A stretch of DNA of 64,000 nucleotides from Gracilibacillus kekensis (GCF_900143085.1 NZ_FRCZ01000003.1:1-64000); one strand, 5' to 3'. Shown: positions 9,186 through 19,306, numbered from the stretch's first letter. Numbers and translations: made by a program. The notes: a model not told the origin generated them from the sequence alone.

Positions 9186-9827
9186 ATGAGAGCAAGACAC
9201 AAACCTTGGGCAGATGATTATTTAAAAGATAATCCAGACATAGTGGAATTAAATCCCTCAGAGTATAAAGGAAATTGGCAACACTTAAAAAGTGGTGATA
9301 AGCCTATTCACTTAGAAATTGGTTCAGGTAAAGGTCAATTTATTGAAGGTATGGCAAACCAACATCCAGATATTCATTTTGTAGGGATGGAAGTTGTAAA
9401 AAGTATTATTGTATCAGCGGTTGAGAAAGTTAGTGAGGCTGGATATTCCAATATTACTCTAATTAATGAAAATGCTCAAGACTTGTCAGAGCTATTTGAA
9501 GATAATGAAGTCGATCAGATCTATTTAAATTTTTCTGACCCTTGGCCAAAGAATAGACATGAGAAGAGAAGATTAACATATAAAACTTTCTTAGAGCAAT
9601 ACTATAGAATTTTAAAATCTAATGGAGAGTTGGTAATGAAAACAGATAATAAAGGTTTGTTTGAATATTCTTTGGAAAGCTTTTCGCAATATGGTTGCAT
9701 TTTAGAGGAAGTATCCTTAGATCTGCATCAATTGCAGGATCCATTAAATGTTATGACAGAATACGAAGAAAAATTTTCTGCCAAAGGACAACCCATCTAT
9801 CGCTGTCGCGTTCGCTTTCCTGCATAA
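9186..9827 (+). CDS. trmB: tRNA (guanine-N7-)-methyltransferase
   Basis: A class I SAM-dependent enzyme that makes m7G46 in tRNA. The SAM-binding motif IHLEIGSGKGQFI and the family motif LNFSDPWPKNRHEKRRLT are intact. So are the C-terminal tRNA-contact residues around MTEYEEKF. The length of 213 residues is normal. AAAGGAG precedes ATG. A possible sigma-A -10 box TATAAT lies at 9135-9140. It is called ytmQ in B. subtilis and lies next to ytmP and ytzH there too. Confidence 0.96.
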   Translation: MRARHKPWADDYLKDNPDIVELNPSEYKGNWQHLKSGDKPIHLEIGSGKGQFIEGMANQHPDIHFVGMEVVKSIIVSAVEKVSEAGYSNITLINENAQDLSELFEDNEVDQIYLNFSDPWPKNRHEKRRLTYKTFLEQYYRILKSNGELVMKTDNKGLFEYSLESFSQYGCILEEVSLDLHQLQDPLNVMTEYEEKFSAKGQPIYRCRVRFPA

Positions 9828-9926
9828 CAGAATTCAAGCGAAAAAGCAGGGGAATCTACACAATAAACGGTGTGGTTATTGTGAAATCGATATTTTGCAG
9901 AGATTGCTTCGCTTTTACATATGATA

Positions 9927-10058
9927 GCGCTAGGCGTCCACTTCGATTTCAGAGAATTAGTATGGTCTTGAAGATCTACTTTGAAAATCGTTTTCCTTTT
10001 CAAAGATAGCTGAGAAGCATTTCTCTCGGAAAACGAAGTGGGCAAGCCGTAGCAGTTG
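9927..10058 (+). repeat. Long-hairpin repeat R1
   Basis: First of seven related imperfect palindromes. It runs from GCGCTAGGCGTCCACTTCG to GGGCAAGCCGTAGCAGTTG. The outer arms pair as CCACTTCG with CGAAGTGG. The apical stem CTTTGAAAA pairs with TTTTCAAAG. It has degenerated more than the other copies and stands alone in the 304-base trmB-ytzB gap, whose remainder shows nothing else convincing. Downstream flank TCTTTCAAAATTAC is shared with R7. Confidence 0.85.
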
Positions 10059-10131
10059 TATCGCAATCTCTCTTTCAAAATTACAATTTCAGATATTACA
10101 TAATATGTGCCCCAAACTTCATATGTAATCA

Positions 10132-10449
10132 CTACTTATGCTGGGGAAACATTTCAAGCAGGGTGCCGGTATGGGCATCTATATAGAACTCATATGGAAT
10201 GTATTCGCCGTTGGTATGTTTTGTGATACCACCATGATATACATCGTATTGCAGGTCATTTTTTTCAAACGGTTCCGGCTTCATATAAATCCATGAACCA
10301 CTAACTTCGTATTTCCTTTGAAACCTTTCTTTAACTGACTTTAAGACCTTTTCCGGCTTAAGATGTTGTTTTTCTTCTTGTTGTTGCCTGAGTATGTAAC
10401 CTATAATGAAGGCGATACAGGCAATAATAATCGTATTATTCTTTTTCAT
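10132..10449 (-). CDS. PepSY-like small membrane-anchored protein (YtzB-like)
   Basis: A protein of about 105 residues. An N-terminal membrane anchor (NNTIIIACIAFIIGYILRQQ) is followed by a short external domain ending YEFYIDAHTGTLLEM, which has the look of a PepSY domain. B. subtilis YtzB, a PepSY protein, sits at this place next to ytoP. The start is set at the second of two adjacent ATGs, with GGAGTGA upstream. It is probably exported and inhibitory or protective toward a peptidase, but that is only inferred from the PepSY family. Confidence 0.7.
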   Translation of the reverse strand: MKKNNTIIIACIAFIIGYILRQQQEEKQHLKPEKVLKSVKERFQRKYEVSGSWIYMKPEPFEKNDLQYDVYHGGITKHTNGEYIPYEFYIDAHTGTLLEMFPQHK

Positions 10450-10673
10450 CATTTCACTCCATCCATAAAAATAAGTTGTCTGACGAAACATATACTTACA
10501 TCTTAAAGATAATAATAGAAAAAAAGCAAGTAAAAAGATGTGTTAAAATATAGGAAGAATTCAATCAACAGGAATTTCAAACTTTTGCTATTTGATAGCG
10601 ATACCTGTCACAATGACGATAACAATAATAGTTACACTTATAAAAAGGCATAAAGTGAAAGGATGAGATAACA

Positions 10674-11741
10674 ATGAATCAAGAAACATTGGAATTGTTT
10701 AGAACATTAACTGAATTACCTGGAGCACCAGGTAACGAACATAAGGTACGATCTTTTATGAAACAAGAATTAGATAAATATGCAGATGAAGTCATTCAAG
10801 ATCGTTTGGGAGGTGTATTTGGAATTAAAAAAGGGAAAGGCCCTAAAGTTTTGGTAGCCGGACATATGGACGAAGTAGCGTTTATGGTTACACAAATTAC
10901 TGATAATGGGATGATCCGCTTCCAACCATTAGGTGGATGGTGGTCACAAGTTCTATTATCCCAACGAGTTGAAATACATACAAATGACAAAAAGATTATA
11001 GGGGTGGTTGGGTCAATTCCTCCACATAATTTGACGCAAGCAGAAAGAGCGAAACCAATGGAACAAAAAAATATGTTAATTGACATTGGGGCAGATGATA
11101 AAGAAGATGTTGAAAAAATGGGTGTAAAACCAGGCCAGTCCATACTACCTGTTTCTTCTTTTACTCCAATGGAAAATGAAAAAAAAATATTAGCAAAGGC
11201 TTGGGATAATCGTTATGGCTGTGGATTAGCAATTGAGTTATTGAAAGAACTACAAGACGAAACCTTGCCTAATCAACTATATTCAGGTGCTACCGTACAA
11301 GAAGAAGTGGGATTAAGAGGAGCCAAAGTAGCAGCAAATATGATTCAACCTGATCTTTTTTATGCACTTGATGCTTCACCAGCCAATGATATGTCAGGAG
11401 ATAAAAAAGAGTTCGGTCAACTTGGTAAAGGAGCACTTCTTCGTATATTTGATCGTTCTATGATAACACATCACGGTATTCGTGATTTTGTGTTAGATAC
11501 AGCTGAAACCAATGATATTCCTTATCAATATTTTGTATCTCAAGGAGGAACAGATGCTGGGAGCGTTCATTTGTCTAATCACGGAGTGCCTTCAGCAGTA
11601 ATCGGGATATGTTCACGTTATATCCATACACATGCTTCTATCATTCATATTGATGATTATCAGGCAGCCAAAGAATTACTGATTAAATTAGTTAAAACAA
11701 CCGATCAAAATACAGTAGACATGATTCGTTCTAAAGGATGA
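10674..11741 (+). CDS. M42 family glutamyl aminopeptidase (YtoP)
   Basis: A 355-residue cytosolic metallo-aminopeptidase of the M42 tetrahedral peptidase family. Visible metal ligands and motifs are [10 protein letters not shown] (H-x-D), [15 protein letters not shown], the catalytic [11 protein letters not shown], and [13 protein letters not shown] plus RYIHTHASI near the end. It removes N-terminal acidic residues from peptides in characterised relatives. GAAAGGATGAG precedes ATG. Its stop overlaps the next start (ATGA), which indicates translational coupling to the DUF84 gene. Confidence 0.93.
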   Translation: MNQETLELFRTLTELPGAPGNEHKVRSFMKQELDKYADEVIQDRLGGVFGIKKGKGPKVLVAGHMDEVAFMVTQITDNGMIRFQPLGGWWSQVLLSQRVEIHTNDKKIIGVVGSIPPHNLTQAERAKPMEQKNMLIDIGADDKEDVEKMGVKPGQSILPVSSFTPMENEKKILAKAWDNRYGCGLAIELLKELQDETLPNQLYSGATVQEEVGLRGAKVAANMIQPDLFYALDASPANDMSGDKKEFGQLGKGALLRIFDRSMITHHGIRDFVLDTAETNDIPYQYFVSQGGTDAGSVHLSNHGVPSAVIGICSRYIHTHASIIHIDDYQAAKELLIKLVKTTDQNTVDMIRSKG

Positions 11742-12262
11742 CAGAAAAAATGATTATAATGGTGGGTTCTTTCAATAAAGCAAAAGTAAATGCAGTGAAA
11801 AATGTCTTTTTAGATGCAACGATTACTAGTGTAGAGGTAGAGTCGGGTGTCAGTACTCAACCGAGAACAGATAAAGAAACAAGAGAAGGTGCGATTAATC
11901 GTGCAATGGCAAGTAAAGATGTAAAAGAAGATAGTTATGGTATCGGGCTTGAAGGTGGGGTTATGCAAATAGGCGATCAATTATTTCTATGTAATTGGGG
12001 GGCACTTGTAACACCAAGCAATGCATGTTTTACAGCTAGTGGAGCAAGGATTCCATTACCTAATGAGTTTGCAAAACCACTATTAAATGGGGAAGAATTA
12101 GGAGATGTTATGCAAGAATGGACAACTATCAAAGATATTCGCCATCATCAAGGGGCAATAGGTATATTTACCAATGCAACAATTTCACGAGAAGAGATGT
12201 TTACACATGTTGTTCTACTCCTAAAAGGGCAAATGGAACAGCAGACGCATTCAGGGAAATAG
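11738..12262 (+). CDS. DUF84 family protein, possible inosine/xanthosine triphosphatase
   Basis: A 174-residue protein with the DUF84 pattern [33 protein letters not shown] and [10 protein letters not shown]. It belongs to the Maf/HAM1-like fold family that includes YjjX house-cleaning nucleotidases. A role in removing non-canonical purine triphosphates is inferred from that family. The start ATG overlaps the ytoP stop by four bases. It is followed by 122 bases before the next gene. Confidence 0.82.
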   Translation: MTEKMIIMVGSFNKAKVNAVKNVFLDATITSVEVESGVSTQPRTDKETREGAINRAMASKDVKEDSYGIGLEGGVMQIGDQLFLCNWGALVTPSNACFTASGARIPLPNEFAKPLLNGEELGDVMQEWTTIKDIRHHQGAIGIFTNATISREEMFTHVVLLLKGQMEQQTHSGK

Positions 12263-12384
12263 GTAAGGAATGATGGTTTAACTGATTTATCTTGAATTGG
12301 AATGAATTTTCTCTTGTGAAATATATAAAAAATAGTATGATAGTAAAAGGGGGAAAAAAGAACTAAAATATCAGGAGGATTTTT

Positions 12385-12912
12385 ATGAAGTTTGAAAAAA
12401 CTGGTTTAGTAGTTATTTCCTTTTTGTTTGTTTTTTTAATTGGAATTAGCATTTGGTCGATCCAGCCGAAAGAGGAAGTCTTAGCTAATGCTATAGAAGT
12501 GGCAGAACAACAATTTGCGCTCGAATCTAAAGTGCAAAACAAACAAGTAGAAAATTTCTCGCTATATTTACCCGAAGGTTATAAAGTTGAAGAACAAAAT
12601 AATAGTAATTTATTACTAAATAAGGAAGAAAAAAGATTTATTCTATTTTATAATGAGTTAGAGACACAAACAAGTAGATTAAATTATGAAGCTGCTAAGG
12701 AAAGTAACAATCATAAATGGTTAGAAGCTTTTGAAGAAAAAGAACGCTTTGGCTATATAAACATTAAGGAACGGGAAGAAGGATTTGAAGTAGAGCTAGG
12801 TGTTGGAGGCGTCAAGGTCACTACACGTAGTTCCAAGGAAGATTTAGTAGGTGATGTAGCGGATATGATGGATATCGCTAATTCAATAGCCTATGAAGAG
12901 ACAGGAGCATAA
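12385..12912 (+). CDS. Membrane-anchored extracytoplasmic protein of unknown function
   Basis: A 175-residue protein. A single N-terminal hydrophobic segment (TGLVVISFLFVFLIGISIWS) precedes a charged external domain with a mixed strand/helix pattern. There is no lipobox cysteine, so it is a membrane-anchored or secreted protein rather than a lipoprotein. I do not recognise the family. AGGAGG precedes ATG. It is separated from the thioredoxin-like gene by two bases, so the two are co-translated. Confidence 0.75.
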   Translation: MKFEKTGLVVISFLFVFLIGISIWSIQPKEEVLANAIEVAEQQFALESKVQNKQVENFSLYLPEGYKVEEQNNSNLLLNKEEKRFILFYNELETQTSRLNYEAAKESNNHKWLEAFEEKERFGYINIKEREEGFEVELGVGGVKVTTRSSKEDLVGDVADMMDIANSIAYEETGA

Positions 12913-12914
12913 AG

Positions 12915-13232
12915 ATGAAAACATTACAAACAGAACTTGAATTTGACCAGTTAAAAACAGAAGAAAAGGTAATCTTTTTATTTTCAGCAGACTGGTGTCC
13001 GGATTGTCGTGCTATTGAACCAATTTTGCCTGAAATAGAGGAGCAATATCAAGCTTACACATTTGTTTATGTAGATAGAGATAAATTCATTGATATTTGT
13101 GTTCAAAATGATATTTTTGGTATTCCTAGCTTTTTGGCATATGACCGTGGTAATGAACTAGGGCGTTTTGTAAGTAAAGATAGAAAAACAAAAGAAGAAA
13201 TAGAAAACTTTATTAACGGCTTGTCCCAGTAG
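12915..13232 (+). CDS. Thioredoxin-like protein YtpP
   Basis: A 105-residue thioredoxin-fold protein with the active-site motif FSADWCPDCRAIEPIL. The WCPDC site replaces the classical WCGPC. The cis-proline loop appears as FGIPSFLAY. There is no signal peptide, so it works in the cytosol. B. subtilis ytpP occupies the same place ahead of ytpQ and ytpR. The partner is unknown. Confidence 0.88.
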   Translation: MKTLQTELEFDQLKTEEKVIFLFSADWCPDCRAIEPILPEIEEQYQAYTFVYVDRDKFIDICVQNDIFGIPSFLAYDRGNELGRFVSKDRKTKEEIENFINGLSQ

Positions 13233-13273
13233 TACAAAAATGACTGTGGTAGTTGTATCTTTTCACTAGTAAA

Positions 13274-13321
13274 ATCTAAACGATTAATCGAATTAGTTTT
13301 CGATAACGTTTGGATTTTTTT
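13274..13321 (+). terminator. Terminator after ytpP
   Basis: AATCTAAACG...ATCGAA pairs with TTCGAT...CGTTTGGATT, ending in a run of seven T. It closes the ytoP-ytpP gene string. Confidence 0.8.
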
Positions 13322-13492
13322 GTAGGGATAAAATAAAGGCTACTTTCATTTTTAAGCGAGATTGGCATTATTCACAAGTATCGTAATATTTAGGGGCGCG
13401 TTAAATAACCCATATTGCGCAAAGTTTTTCATTTTCATTAAAAAGTGATACAATACCATAAGTGTTTTCTTCCAAAAAGGAGGACGAAGAAG

Positions 13493-14296
13493 ATGAAAAT
13501 GACATCGATCAAAATGAAAAGAAAACTGGATGAATTATTCACCCGTGATGATTGGAGAGTATCCTTTAATCGAGATAAAGATATATATCGAGTGGAATGG
13601 AAAGATACCAAACAAGGTGTAAAAATAAATATTCCTAATGTTATAGCAAAATATGAAAGAAGAGGCGATATTGCGCTAGAAGAGCTACAATTTCATGTTA
13701 GTGAATCATTAAAAATGATGAATGAAGAGCACCAATTAGAAGGTAAAGAAAAACATATTTATCCCGTCATACGTGCTACTTCTTTTCCAAAAAAAACAAA
13801 ATCTGGTACAGCATTAGTGTATACGGAGCATACAGCTGAAACCAATATATATTATGCTTTAGATTTAGGTACAACATATCAATTGATTGATGAGAACATG
13901 TTAAATGAACAAGGTTGGAGCTATGAAAGATTAAAAGAAATATCGTTATTTAATATAAGATCTTTAGATGTAAATCCCAAAAAGGATATCGTAGCAGAGA
14001 ATGATTTCTACTTCATCGCGACACAAGATGGATATGATGCAAGTAGAATTCTTAATGAAGCTTTTCTGGAGGAAATGAAAGCAAATGCAGTAGGTGAAAT
14101 ACTTGTAGCTGTTCCCCATCAAGATGTACTCATTGTAGCAGATGTGAAAAATAAAATGGGATATGATATTCTTGCCCAAATGACAATGAAATTCTTTGCA
14201 GAAGGTCGTGTTCCAATAACATCCTTACCTTTCGCTTATGATGAAAAGCATTTAGAACCAGTATTCATTTTAGCCAAAAATAAACCAGAAAAATAA
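13493..14296 (+). CDS. ytpQ: DUF1444 protein YtpQ
   Basis: A 267-residue cytosolic protein of the DUF1444 family. The start is ATG 13493 behind AAGGAGG; the upstream part of the frame lacks a ribosome site. The family shows conserved PVIRATSFP and ILVAVPHQDVLIVADV segments, both present here. It is followed by ytpR after 15 bases, as in B. subtilis. A possible -10 box TACAAT lies at about 13448-13453. No biochemical role is established for the family. Confidence 0.85.
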   Translation: MKMTSIKMKRKLDELFTRDDWRVSFNRDKDIYRVEWKDTKQGVKINIPNVIAKYERRGDIALEELQFHVSESLKMMNEEHQLEGKEKHIYPVIRATSFPKKTKSGTALVYTEHTAETNIYYALDLGTTYQLIDENMLNEQGWSYERLKEISLFNIRSLDVNPKKDIVAENDFYFIATQDGYDASRILNEAFLEEMKANAVGEILVAVPHQDVLIVADVKNKMGYDILAQMTMKFFAEGRVPITSLPFAYDEKHLEPVFILAKNKPEK

Positions 14297-14311
14297 GAGA
14301 GGATATGAAAA

Positions 14312-14915
14312 ATGTTTGTATATTATAATCAAAAAGGTGTAGGTGATGTACTTCTTTTGCCTTTGAAAAACAGTGAATCAGTAACATATAAACGAAATCA
14401 AGATATTGCAACGATAATCGATGAAGAAACAAATGAAATAATCGGTTATAATATATTTAATGCTTCCAACTATTTTAACGAATTATCGACAGGTAAGACA
14501 AAATTAACAGAAGACTTATTAATTGAATTAAAAAAAGCATTTGAGCTAAATAATCTAACAGACAAACTGGATATTGATTTATCACCCAAATTTGTCGTCG
14601 GATATGTAAGTGATATCCAACCACATGAAAATGCGGATAAATTACGTGTATGTCATGTAGATGTAGGTACTACAGACCAGTTACAAATTGTATGTGGTGC
14701 TCCAAATGTGGATAAAGGGCAAAAAGTAGTAGTTGCTAGAGTCGGTGCTATCATGCCTAGTGGATTGGAAATAAAACCAACCAAGCTTAGAGGTGTTGAC
14801 TCTCATGGTATGATTTGTTCGCAAAAAGAACTAGGTTTTACCTAATGCCCCAAAAGAAAAAGGAATTTATGTATTACCAGCTGAAGAAAAAATTGGCAGT
14901 GAATTTCAATTTTAA
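14312..14915 (+). pseudogene. ytpR: YtpR tRNA-binding-domain protein, frameshifted near the 3' end
   Basis: The protein has an N-terminal DUF4479-type domain and a C-terminal OB-fold tRNA-binding domain ([37 protein letters not shown]). The open frame stops at 14845 after ...QKELGFT. With one T removed from the run GGTTTTACC the reading continues as [18 protein letters not shown] and ends EFQF at 14915. That gives 200 residues, the usual YtpR length. So about 23 C-terminal residues are lost from the frame by a single-base insertion in a T run. The truncated product still holds most of the OB fold. A sequencing or assembly error is a real alternative. Confidence 0.85.
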
Positions 14916-14943
14916 ACCCTTTGTCCTTGGACAAGGGTTTTTT
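14914..14943 (+). terminator. Terminator after ytpQ-ytpR
   Basis: AAACCCTTTGTCC and GGACAAGGGTTT form a 12-13 bp perfect stem with a two-base loop and a T tail. It overlaps the stop codon of the restored ytpR frame. Confidence 0.92.
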
Positions 14944-15049
14944 ACTCGAAAACAAAGATAACATTTAATGTCGTAGTGTAAGATCCAAGCGGCAAAAATT
15001 AGTCAATTTAACGAATCACTCTACGACTATGAACATATGATTCGTTTGA

Positions 15050-15176
15050 TGAAAACGGAACCTTCGTAGCTCTTGATGATGCTTTTATGATTAATCATGA
15101 AATTAGCTATTACATTCAATCGTTTCATGATAAAATAGGAAATAAGTTCTCGATTGAAAAATCGTACATAAATTAG
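15050..15176 (+). other. Possible gene remnant upstream of sftA
   Basis: One frame reads DENGTFVALDDAFMINHEIS and continues YYIQSF...SIEKSYIN to a stop just before the sftA ribosome site. There is no start codon with a ribosome site, and the frame is closed upstream by a stop. It has the composition of a real protein tail but I do not recognise it. It could be a chance open frame. Confidence 0.3.
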
Positions 15177-15195
15177 GAAGAGAGCGTGACGTACG

Positions 15196-17316
15196 ATGTG
15201 GAAAAATCTAAAAAAACGATGGGAACATTTATTTGATGACAATGAACAAGAAAATCCAAAGAATCCAACAACGAATACAATGTATAAGTCAATAGAAACA
15301 AAAATGGCTTATCAGTATCCTAAAAATAATTTAAACAAGAGGTTAACGAGAAAGCCAATACATAATAAAGAACGAAAGAAACCTGAAGATACTGTAGATT
15401 CTAATCTGGAACAAATTCACCATCAGCAACCATTTAAAGCCCAGGAGGTACCATCACCTGTTTATGGCTTTCGCAGTAATCAAAAGAAACAACAAGAGCC
15501 ATCAAATGAAGAGATTGATCCATCTGCAGAGGAAGTTACTGACAATACACATTTAACTGAAAGTATAGATCGTAACTGCAATTCTATGGAGACCGCAAAT
15601 GAAGAAACATTAAACTATGATTTAAAAAATCAACAAAAACCGACAAATAACCGTGTAGAAGTTTCTAATAGTATAGAAAGTAGAAAAGAGAGGAAAAAAG
15701 CAATAAATCGAAATACCTCTAAACCATTAAATGTAATAATGACACCTCGTGATAAATGGCGACAACAGAGGAAACGCCAGGAAGTAGCCATAAACGGTAA
15801 CCAAAACGAGGATAAAGAGGAATCAACATTCGATACTGTGCAAAAAAATGAACAAAAAATCAATCAACGACATGAAAGCACCAGTTTCAACCATGCAGAA
15901 GTAAAAAAAACGGTTCCCATTCATTTGTTAAATGATGCTTTGCCATCGGTAAATAATCATAGAGAATGGGTTGATCAACAGGCAGAGACATTACAAACCA
16001 CCCTACGCTATTTTAATATTAAGGCAAGTGTAGTGGATGCGACCCAAGGCCCTTCTGTAACTAGATTTGAAATTCAACCGGAACCAGGAGTTAAAGTAAG
16101 TAAAATTAAGAATTTAAGCGATGATATAAAGCTTAATTTAGCAGCAAAAGACATCCGAATGGAAGCTCCTATTCCTGGTAAAAGCACGATAGGTATAGAG
16201 GTTCCGAATTTACATTCAGAACCAGTATTTTTGCAAAAACTGTTAGAAAGTGATGTGTTCTCAGGAAACACTTCACCATTGACGGTTGCGTTAGGTGCTG
16301 ACATTGAAGGTGAATCCGTCGTAACTGATTTAAAACAAATGCCACACGGTTTGATCGCAGGAGCGACTGGTTCAGGAAAAAGTGTTTGTATTAACACGAT
16401 ATTAATAAGTTTATTATATAAGGCAAATCATGAAGAAGTGAAATTCTTATTAATTGACCCAAAAATGGTGGAATTAACACCTTATAATGATCTTCCACAT
16501 CTTGTTGCACCGGTAATCACGGATGTGAAAGCTGCCACTTCTTCACTAAAATGGGCGGTACAGGAAATGGAAGACAGGTACTCCAAGTTTGTAAAAGAAG
16601 GAGCACGGGATATAGGTCGTTATAATGAAAAAATGAAACAACAACACCGTTATGACGATCATATGCCCTATATTGTAATTGTGATTGATGAACTGGCTGA
16701 CTTGATGATGACGTCCCCACAAGATGTGGAAGACGCTATCTGTCGAATTGCTCAAAAAGCGAGAGCCTGTGGTATTCATTTGCTAATTGCTACACAAAGA
16801 CCATCAGTTGATGTCATAACAGGTTTAATCAAGGCAAATATTCCAACTAGAATTGCCTTTAGTGTCTCTTCACAGGTAGATTCGAGAACGATATTAGATA
16901 CCAACGGAGCAGAAAAGTTACTAGGAAAAGGTGATATGCTGTTCGTAGAAAATGGCTCGAGTGAAACCAAAAGGATTCAAGGTGCCTTCGTTTCAGATGA
17001 TGAAATCGAACGAATTACCAATTATGTAAAACAAATTGCAGAGCCAAATTATTTATTTGAGCAAGAACAATTGATACAGCAAATATCATCAAACGAAGTA
17101 GCTGATGAGCTTTACCAAGAAGCGGTTGAATTCGTATTGGAATACAACGGTGCGAGTGCATCTTTACTACAAAGGCGATTTAAAGTAGGATATAATCGAG
17201 CAGCTAGACTGATCGATATGATGGAAGATAACGGTATAATATCTGGACAAAATGGCAGTAAACAGCGAGAAATATTAGTTAGTAGAAACGAAGTAATGAA
17301 TGAAACAAACTATTAA
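15196..17316 (+). CDS. sftA: DNA translocase SftA (FtsK/SpoIIIE family, soluble)
   Basis: A 706-residue protein. About 240 residues of polar, charged, probably disordered N-terminus contain no membrane segment. A FtsK alpha/beta motor follows, with Walker A GATGSGKS at 389-396 and Walker B VIVIDELADLMM near 495. The C-terminal gamma winged helix (YNGASASLLQRRFKVGYNRAARLIDMM) reads KOPS/SRS-like DNA signs in relatives. The lack of membrane segments distinguishes SftA (YtpS) from SpoIIIE. It clears chromosomal DNA from the closing septum. The linker is shorter than in B. subtilis SftA. It lies between ytpR and murC as expected. Confidence 0.93.
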   Translation: MWKNLKKRWEHLFDDNEQENPKNPTTNTMYKSIETKMAYQYPKNNLNKRLTRKPIHNKERKKPEDTVDSNLEQIHHQQPFKAQEVPSPVYGFRSNQKKQQEPSNEEIDPSAEEVTDNTHLTESIDRNCNSMETANEETLNYDLKNQQKPTNNRVEVSNSIESRKERKKAINRNTSKPLNVIMTPRDKWRQQRKRQEVAINGNQNEDKEESTFDTVQKNEQKINQRHESTSFNHAEVKKTVPIHLLNDALPSVNNHREWVDQQAETLQTTLRYFNIKASVVDATQGPSVTRFEIQPEPGVKVSKIKNLSDDIKLNLAAKDIRMEAPIPGKSTIGIEVPNLHSEPVFLQKLLESDVFSGNTSPLTVALGADIEGESVVTDLKQMPHGLIAGATGSGKSVCINTILISLLYKANHEEVKFLLIDPKMVELTPYNDLPHLVAPVITDVKAATSSLKWAVQEMEDRYSKFVKEGARDIGRYNEKMKQQHRYDDHMPYIVIVIDELADLMMTSPQDVEDAICRIAQKARACGIHLLIATQRPSVDVITGLIKANIPTRIAFSVSSQVDSRTILDTNGAEKLLGKGDMLFVENGSSETKRIQGAFVSDDEIERITNYVKQIAEPNYLFEQEQLIQQISSNEVADELYQEAVEFVLEYNGASASLLQRRFKVGYNRAARLIDMMEDNGIISGQNGSKQREILVSRNEVMNETNY

Positions 17317-17566
17317 AAATATAATGATTGATTTAAAGAAAGCTATATCTCAGATTGAAGAGGTTAACAAACTTCTCAAGAACACTCATCCTTGTTTTCG
17401 TATATAATAGGATAAATGATGTACGTAAAGTTAAAAATATAATTAACACTTGACACAAAGTTATATTTATTGGATGATTGATTCTTGTGCGTTCTATGAA
17501 TCATAAGGAAAACAATCGTGATTAGTTATATGTATGCTTATCACATGATTTTGGAGGTTCTTTTTT

Positions 17567-18865
17567 ATGGAAACTTACCATTTTATTGGTATTAAAGGTA
17601 CAGGAATGAGTGCATTAGCACAAATTTTAGCTGACTCTGGAAAACAAGTTCAAGGTTCTGACATCGAAAAACATATATTTACTCAAGAAGCATTAAAAGA
17701 TAAAGATATTCTGATATTACCTTTTTCTGAAAATAATATAAAAGATGGACTGATCATCATAGCTGGAAATGCCTTTAAGGACGATCATGAGGAAATTAAA
17801 AAAGCAAAAGAACTCGGTCTTCCATTTTATCGTTATCACGAATTTCTAGGTGAATGGATCAAACAATTTACAAGTATAGCTGTTACTGGAGCACATGGTA
17901 AAACATCTACTACCGGTTTACTTTCACATGTTCTTGATAAATCATGTTCGATATCCTACTTAATTGGTGACGGAACGGGAAAAGGTGCAGAAGAAAGTCA
18001 GTATTTTGTATTTGAGGCTTGTGAATATCGCAGGCATTTTTTAGCTTATCATCCAGATTATGCGATTATGACTAATATTGATTTTGATCATCCAGATTAT
18101 TTTAAAGACATTGATGATGTGTTTGATTCGTTTCAACAAATGGCTGATAATGTAAAGAAAGGTATTGTTGCATGTGGGGATGATGAACATCTGCAAGCAA
18201 TTCAAGCAAAAGTACCTGTGCTTTATTATGGTTTGAAAGATGGTAATGATTTCCACGCCAAAAATATAATAGTGGACGAATTTGGTACTACTTTTGATGT
18301 TTTTGTACGTAATAATTATTATGATACCTTTCAAATAAACTCATTTGGCGATCATAATATTTTAAATGCCCTGGCAGTAATAACAATTTGTCATTATGAA
18401 GATTTTTCAGCTTCGCAAATGAAAGAAATTGTATCGTTCCAAGGAGTAAAAAGAAGATTTACCGAAAAACAAATAAATAATCAAGTTCTAATCGATGATT
18501 ATGCTCACCACCCAAAGGAAGTGGATGCAACTATTGAAGCTGCAAGAAAAAAATATCCTGATAAAGAAATAGTAGCTATTTTTCAACCACATACGTATTC
18601 ACGTACTAAAACATTTATGAATGAGTTTGGTGATGCCTTAGCGCAAGCGGATGTCATTTATTTATGTGATATATTTGGATCTGCAAGAGAATCAAACTCT
18701 AACTTATCGATTAATGATTTGAAGGATTTAATTCAAAACAGTGAATTAATTGGCTTGGATAATATTGATATATTAGCTAATCATTTTGGGAGTGTGCTCA
18801 TTTTTATGGGCGCTGGAGATATTCAGAAATATCAAGAAGCATATGAAAAAACTTGTATAAAATAA
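17567..18865 (+). CDS. murC: UDP-N-acetylmuramate--L-alanine ligase
   Basis: The enzyme joins L-alanine to UDP-MurNAc, the first peptide step of peptidoglycan synthesis. It shows the Rossmann start [18 protein letters not shown], the Mur ligase ATP loop [16 protein letters not shown], and the C-terminal [18 protein letters not shown] and FQPHTYSRT motifs. The length of 432 residues is standard. GGAGG precedes ATG. Gene order sftA-murC-ytxG matches B. subtilis. The 250-base gap upstream includes AT-rich promoter-like sequence. Confidence 0.96.
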   Translation: METYHFIGIKGTGMSALAQILADSGKQVQGSDIEKHIFTQEALKDKDILILPFSENNIKDGLIIIAGNAFKDDHEEIKKAKELGLPFYRYHEFLGEWIKQFTSIAVTGAHGKTSTTGLLSHVLDKSCSISYLIGDGTGKGAEESQYFVFEACEYRRHFLAYHPDYAIMTNIDFDHPDYFKDIDDVFDSFQQMADNVKKGIVACGDDEHLQAIQAKVPVLYYGLKDGNDFHAKNIIVDEFGTTFDVFVRNNYYDTFQINSFGDHNILNALAVITICHYEDFSASQMKEIVSFQGVKRRFTEKQINNQVLIDDYAHHPKEVDATIEAARKKYPDKEIVAIFQPHTYSRTKTFMNEFGDALAQADVIYLCDIFGSARESNSNLSINDLKDLIQNSELIGLDNIDILANHFGSVLIFMGAGDIQKYQEAYEKTCIK

Positions 18866-18906
18866 GCAGGATTCATAGAAGTTTTGTAGAAATTAATAAT
18901 AACAAG

Positions 18907-18939
18907 TAAAAAAGAAGGACCAGCATCCTTCTTTTTTTG
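18907..18939 (+). terminator. Terminator after murC
   Basis: AAAAAAGAAGGA and TCCTTCTTTTTTT form a stem with a six-base loop and T run. Confidence 0.9.
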
Positions 18940-19026
18940 TATAAAGATGTTACAACTTCAACTTCATATAAGCAGTATTATGCGCCATAACCTAATGGGA
19001 ATTTTGACATGATGTATGTGTGGAGT

Positions 19027-19157
19027 ATCCGCTACGGCTTGCCTACTTCGCTTTCCAGGGGGCGCGTCTTCAGCTAACTTTGTAAAGAAGATCACTTTAC
19101 AAAGTGGATCTTCAGATCGCGCTAATCCCCTAGGAGTCGAAGAGGACGCCTACGCTC
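19027..19157 (-). repeat. Long-hairpin repeat R2 (reverse orientation)
   Basis: Inverted copy of the family, beginning ATCCGCTACGGCTTGCC and ending GGACGCCTACGC. The apical stem CTTTGTAAAG pairs with CTTTACAAAG. Together with R3 it forms a divergent pair with a spacer of about 150 bases in the murC-ytxG gap (18940-19684). The rest of that gap shows only the shared flanks and a promoter-like AT-rich run before ytxG. Confidence 0.9.
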
Positions 19158-19306
19158 AGTGAGACTCTACAAAGATTACAAATGCTAACAGTTTGTGTTT
19201 TCATAAAATAATTTAGCTTAAGTCATTAAAAAATGGAAGAGTATCCTAAAGCTAGTGATTAAAGCCATCATAATTATTCTTACTTAAGTTGTAGAGCATA
19301 AAAAAA

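Noticed and set aside
9695-10132. Open frames of 104 and 111 codons on both strands across the R1 repeat
   Set aside because: They run through the trmB 3' end or a palindromic repeat, lack ribosome sites, and both strands are open only because the repeat is symmetric.
16074-16970. Minus-strand frames of 64-107 codons inside sftA
   Set aside because: They are antisense shadows of a well-supported FtsK-family gene.
17299-17403. 34-codon frame (MKQTIKNIMIDLKKAISQIE...) overlapping the sftA 3' end
   Set aside because: It is coding-like in composition, but there is no ribosome site beyond chance and it is short enough to be random in AT-rich sequence.
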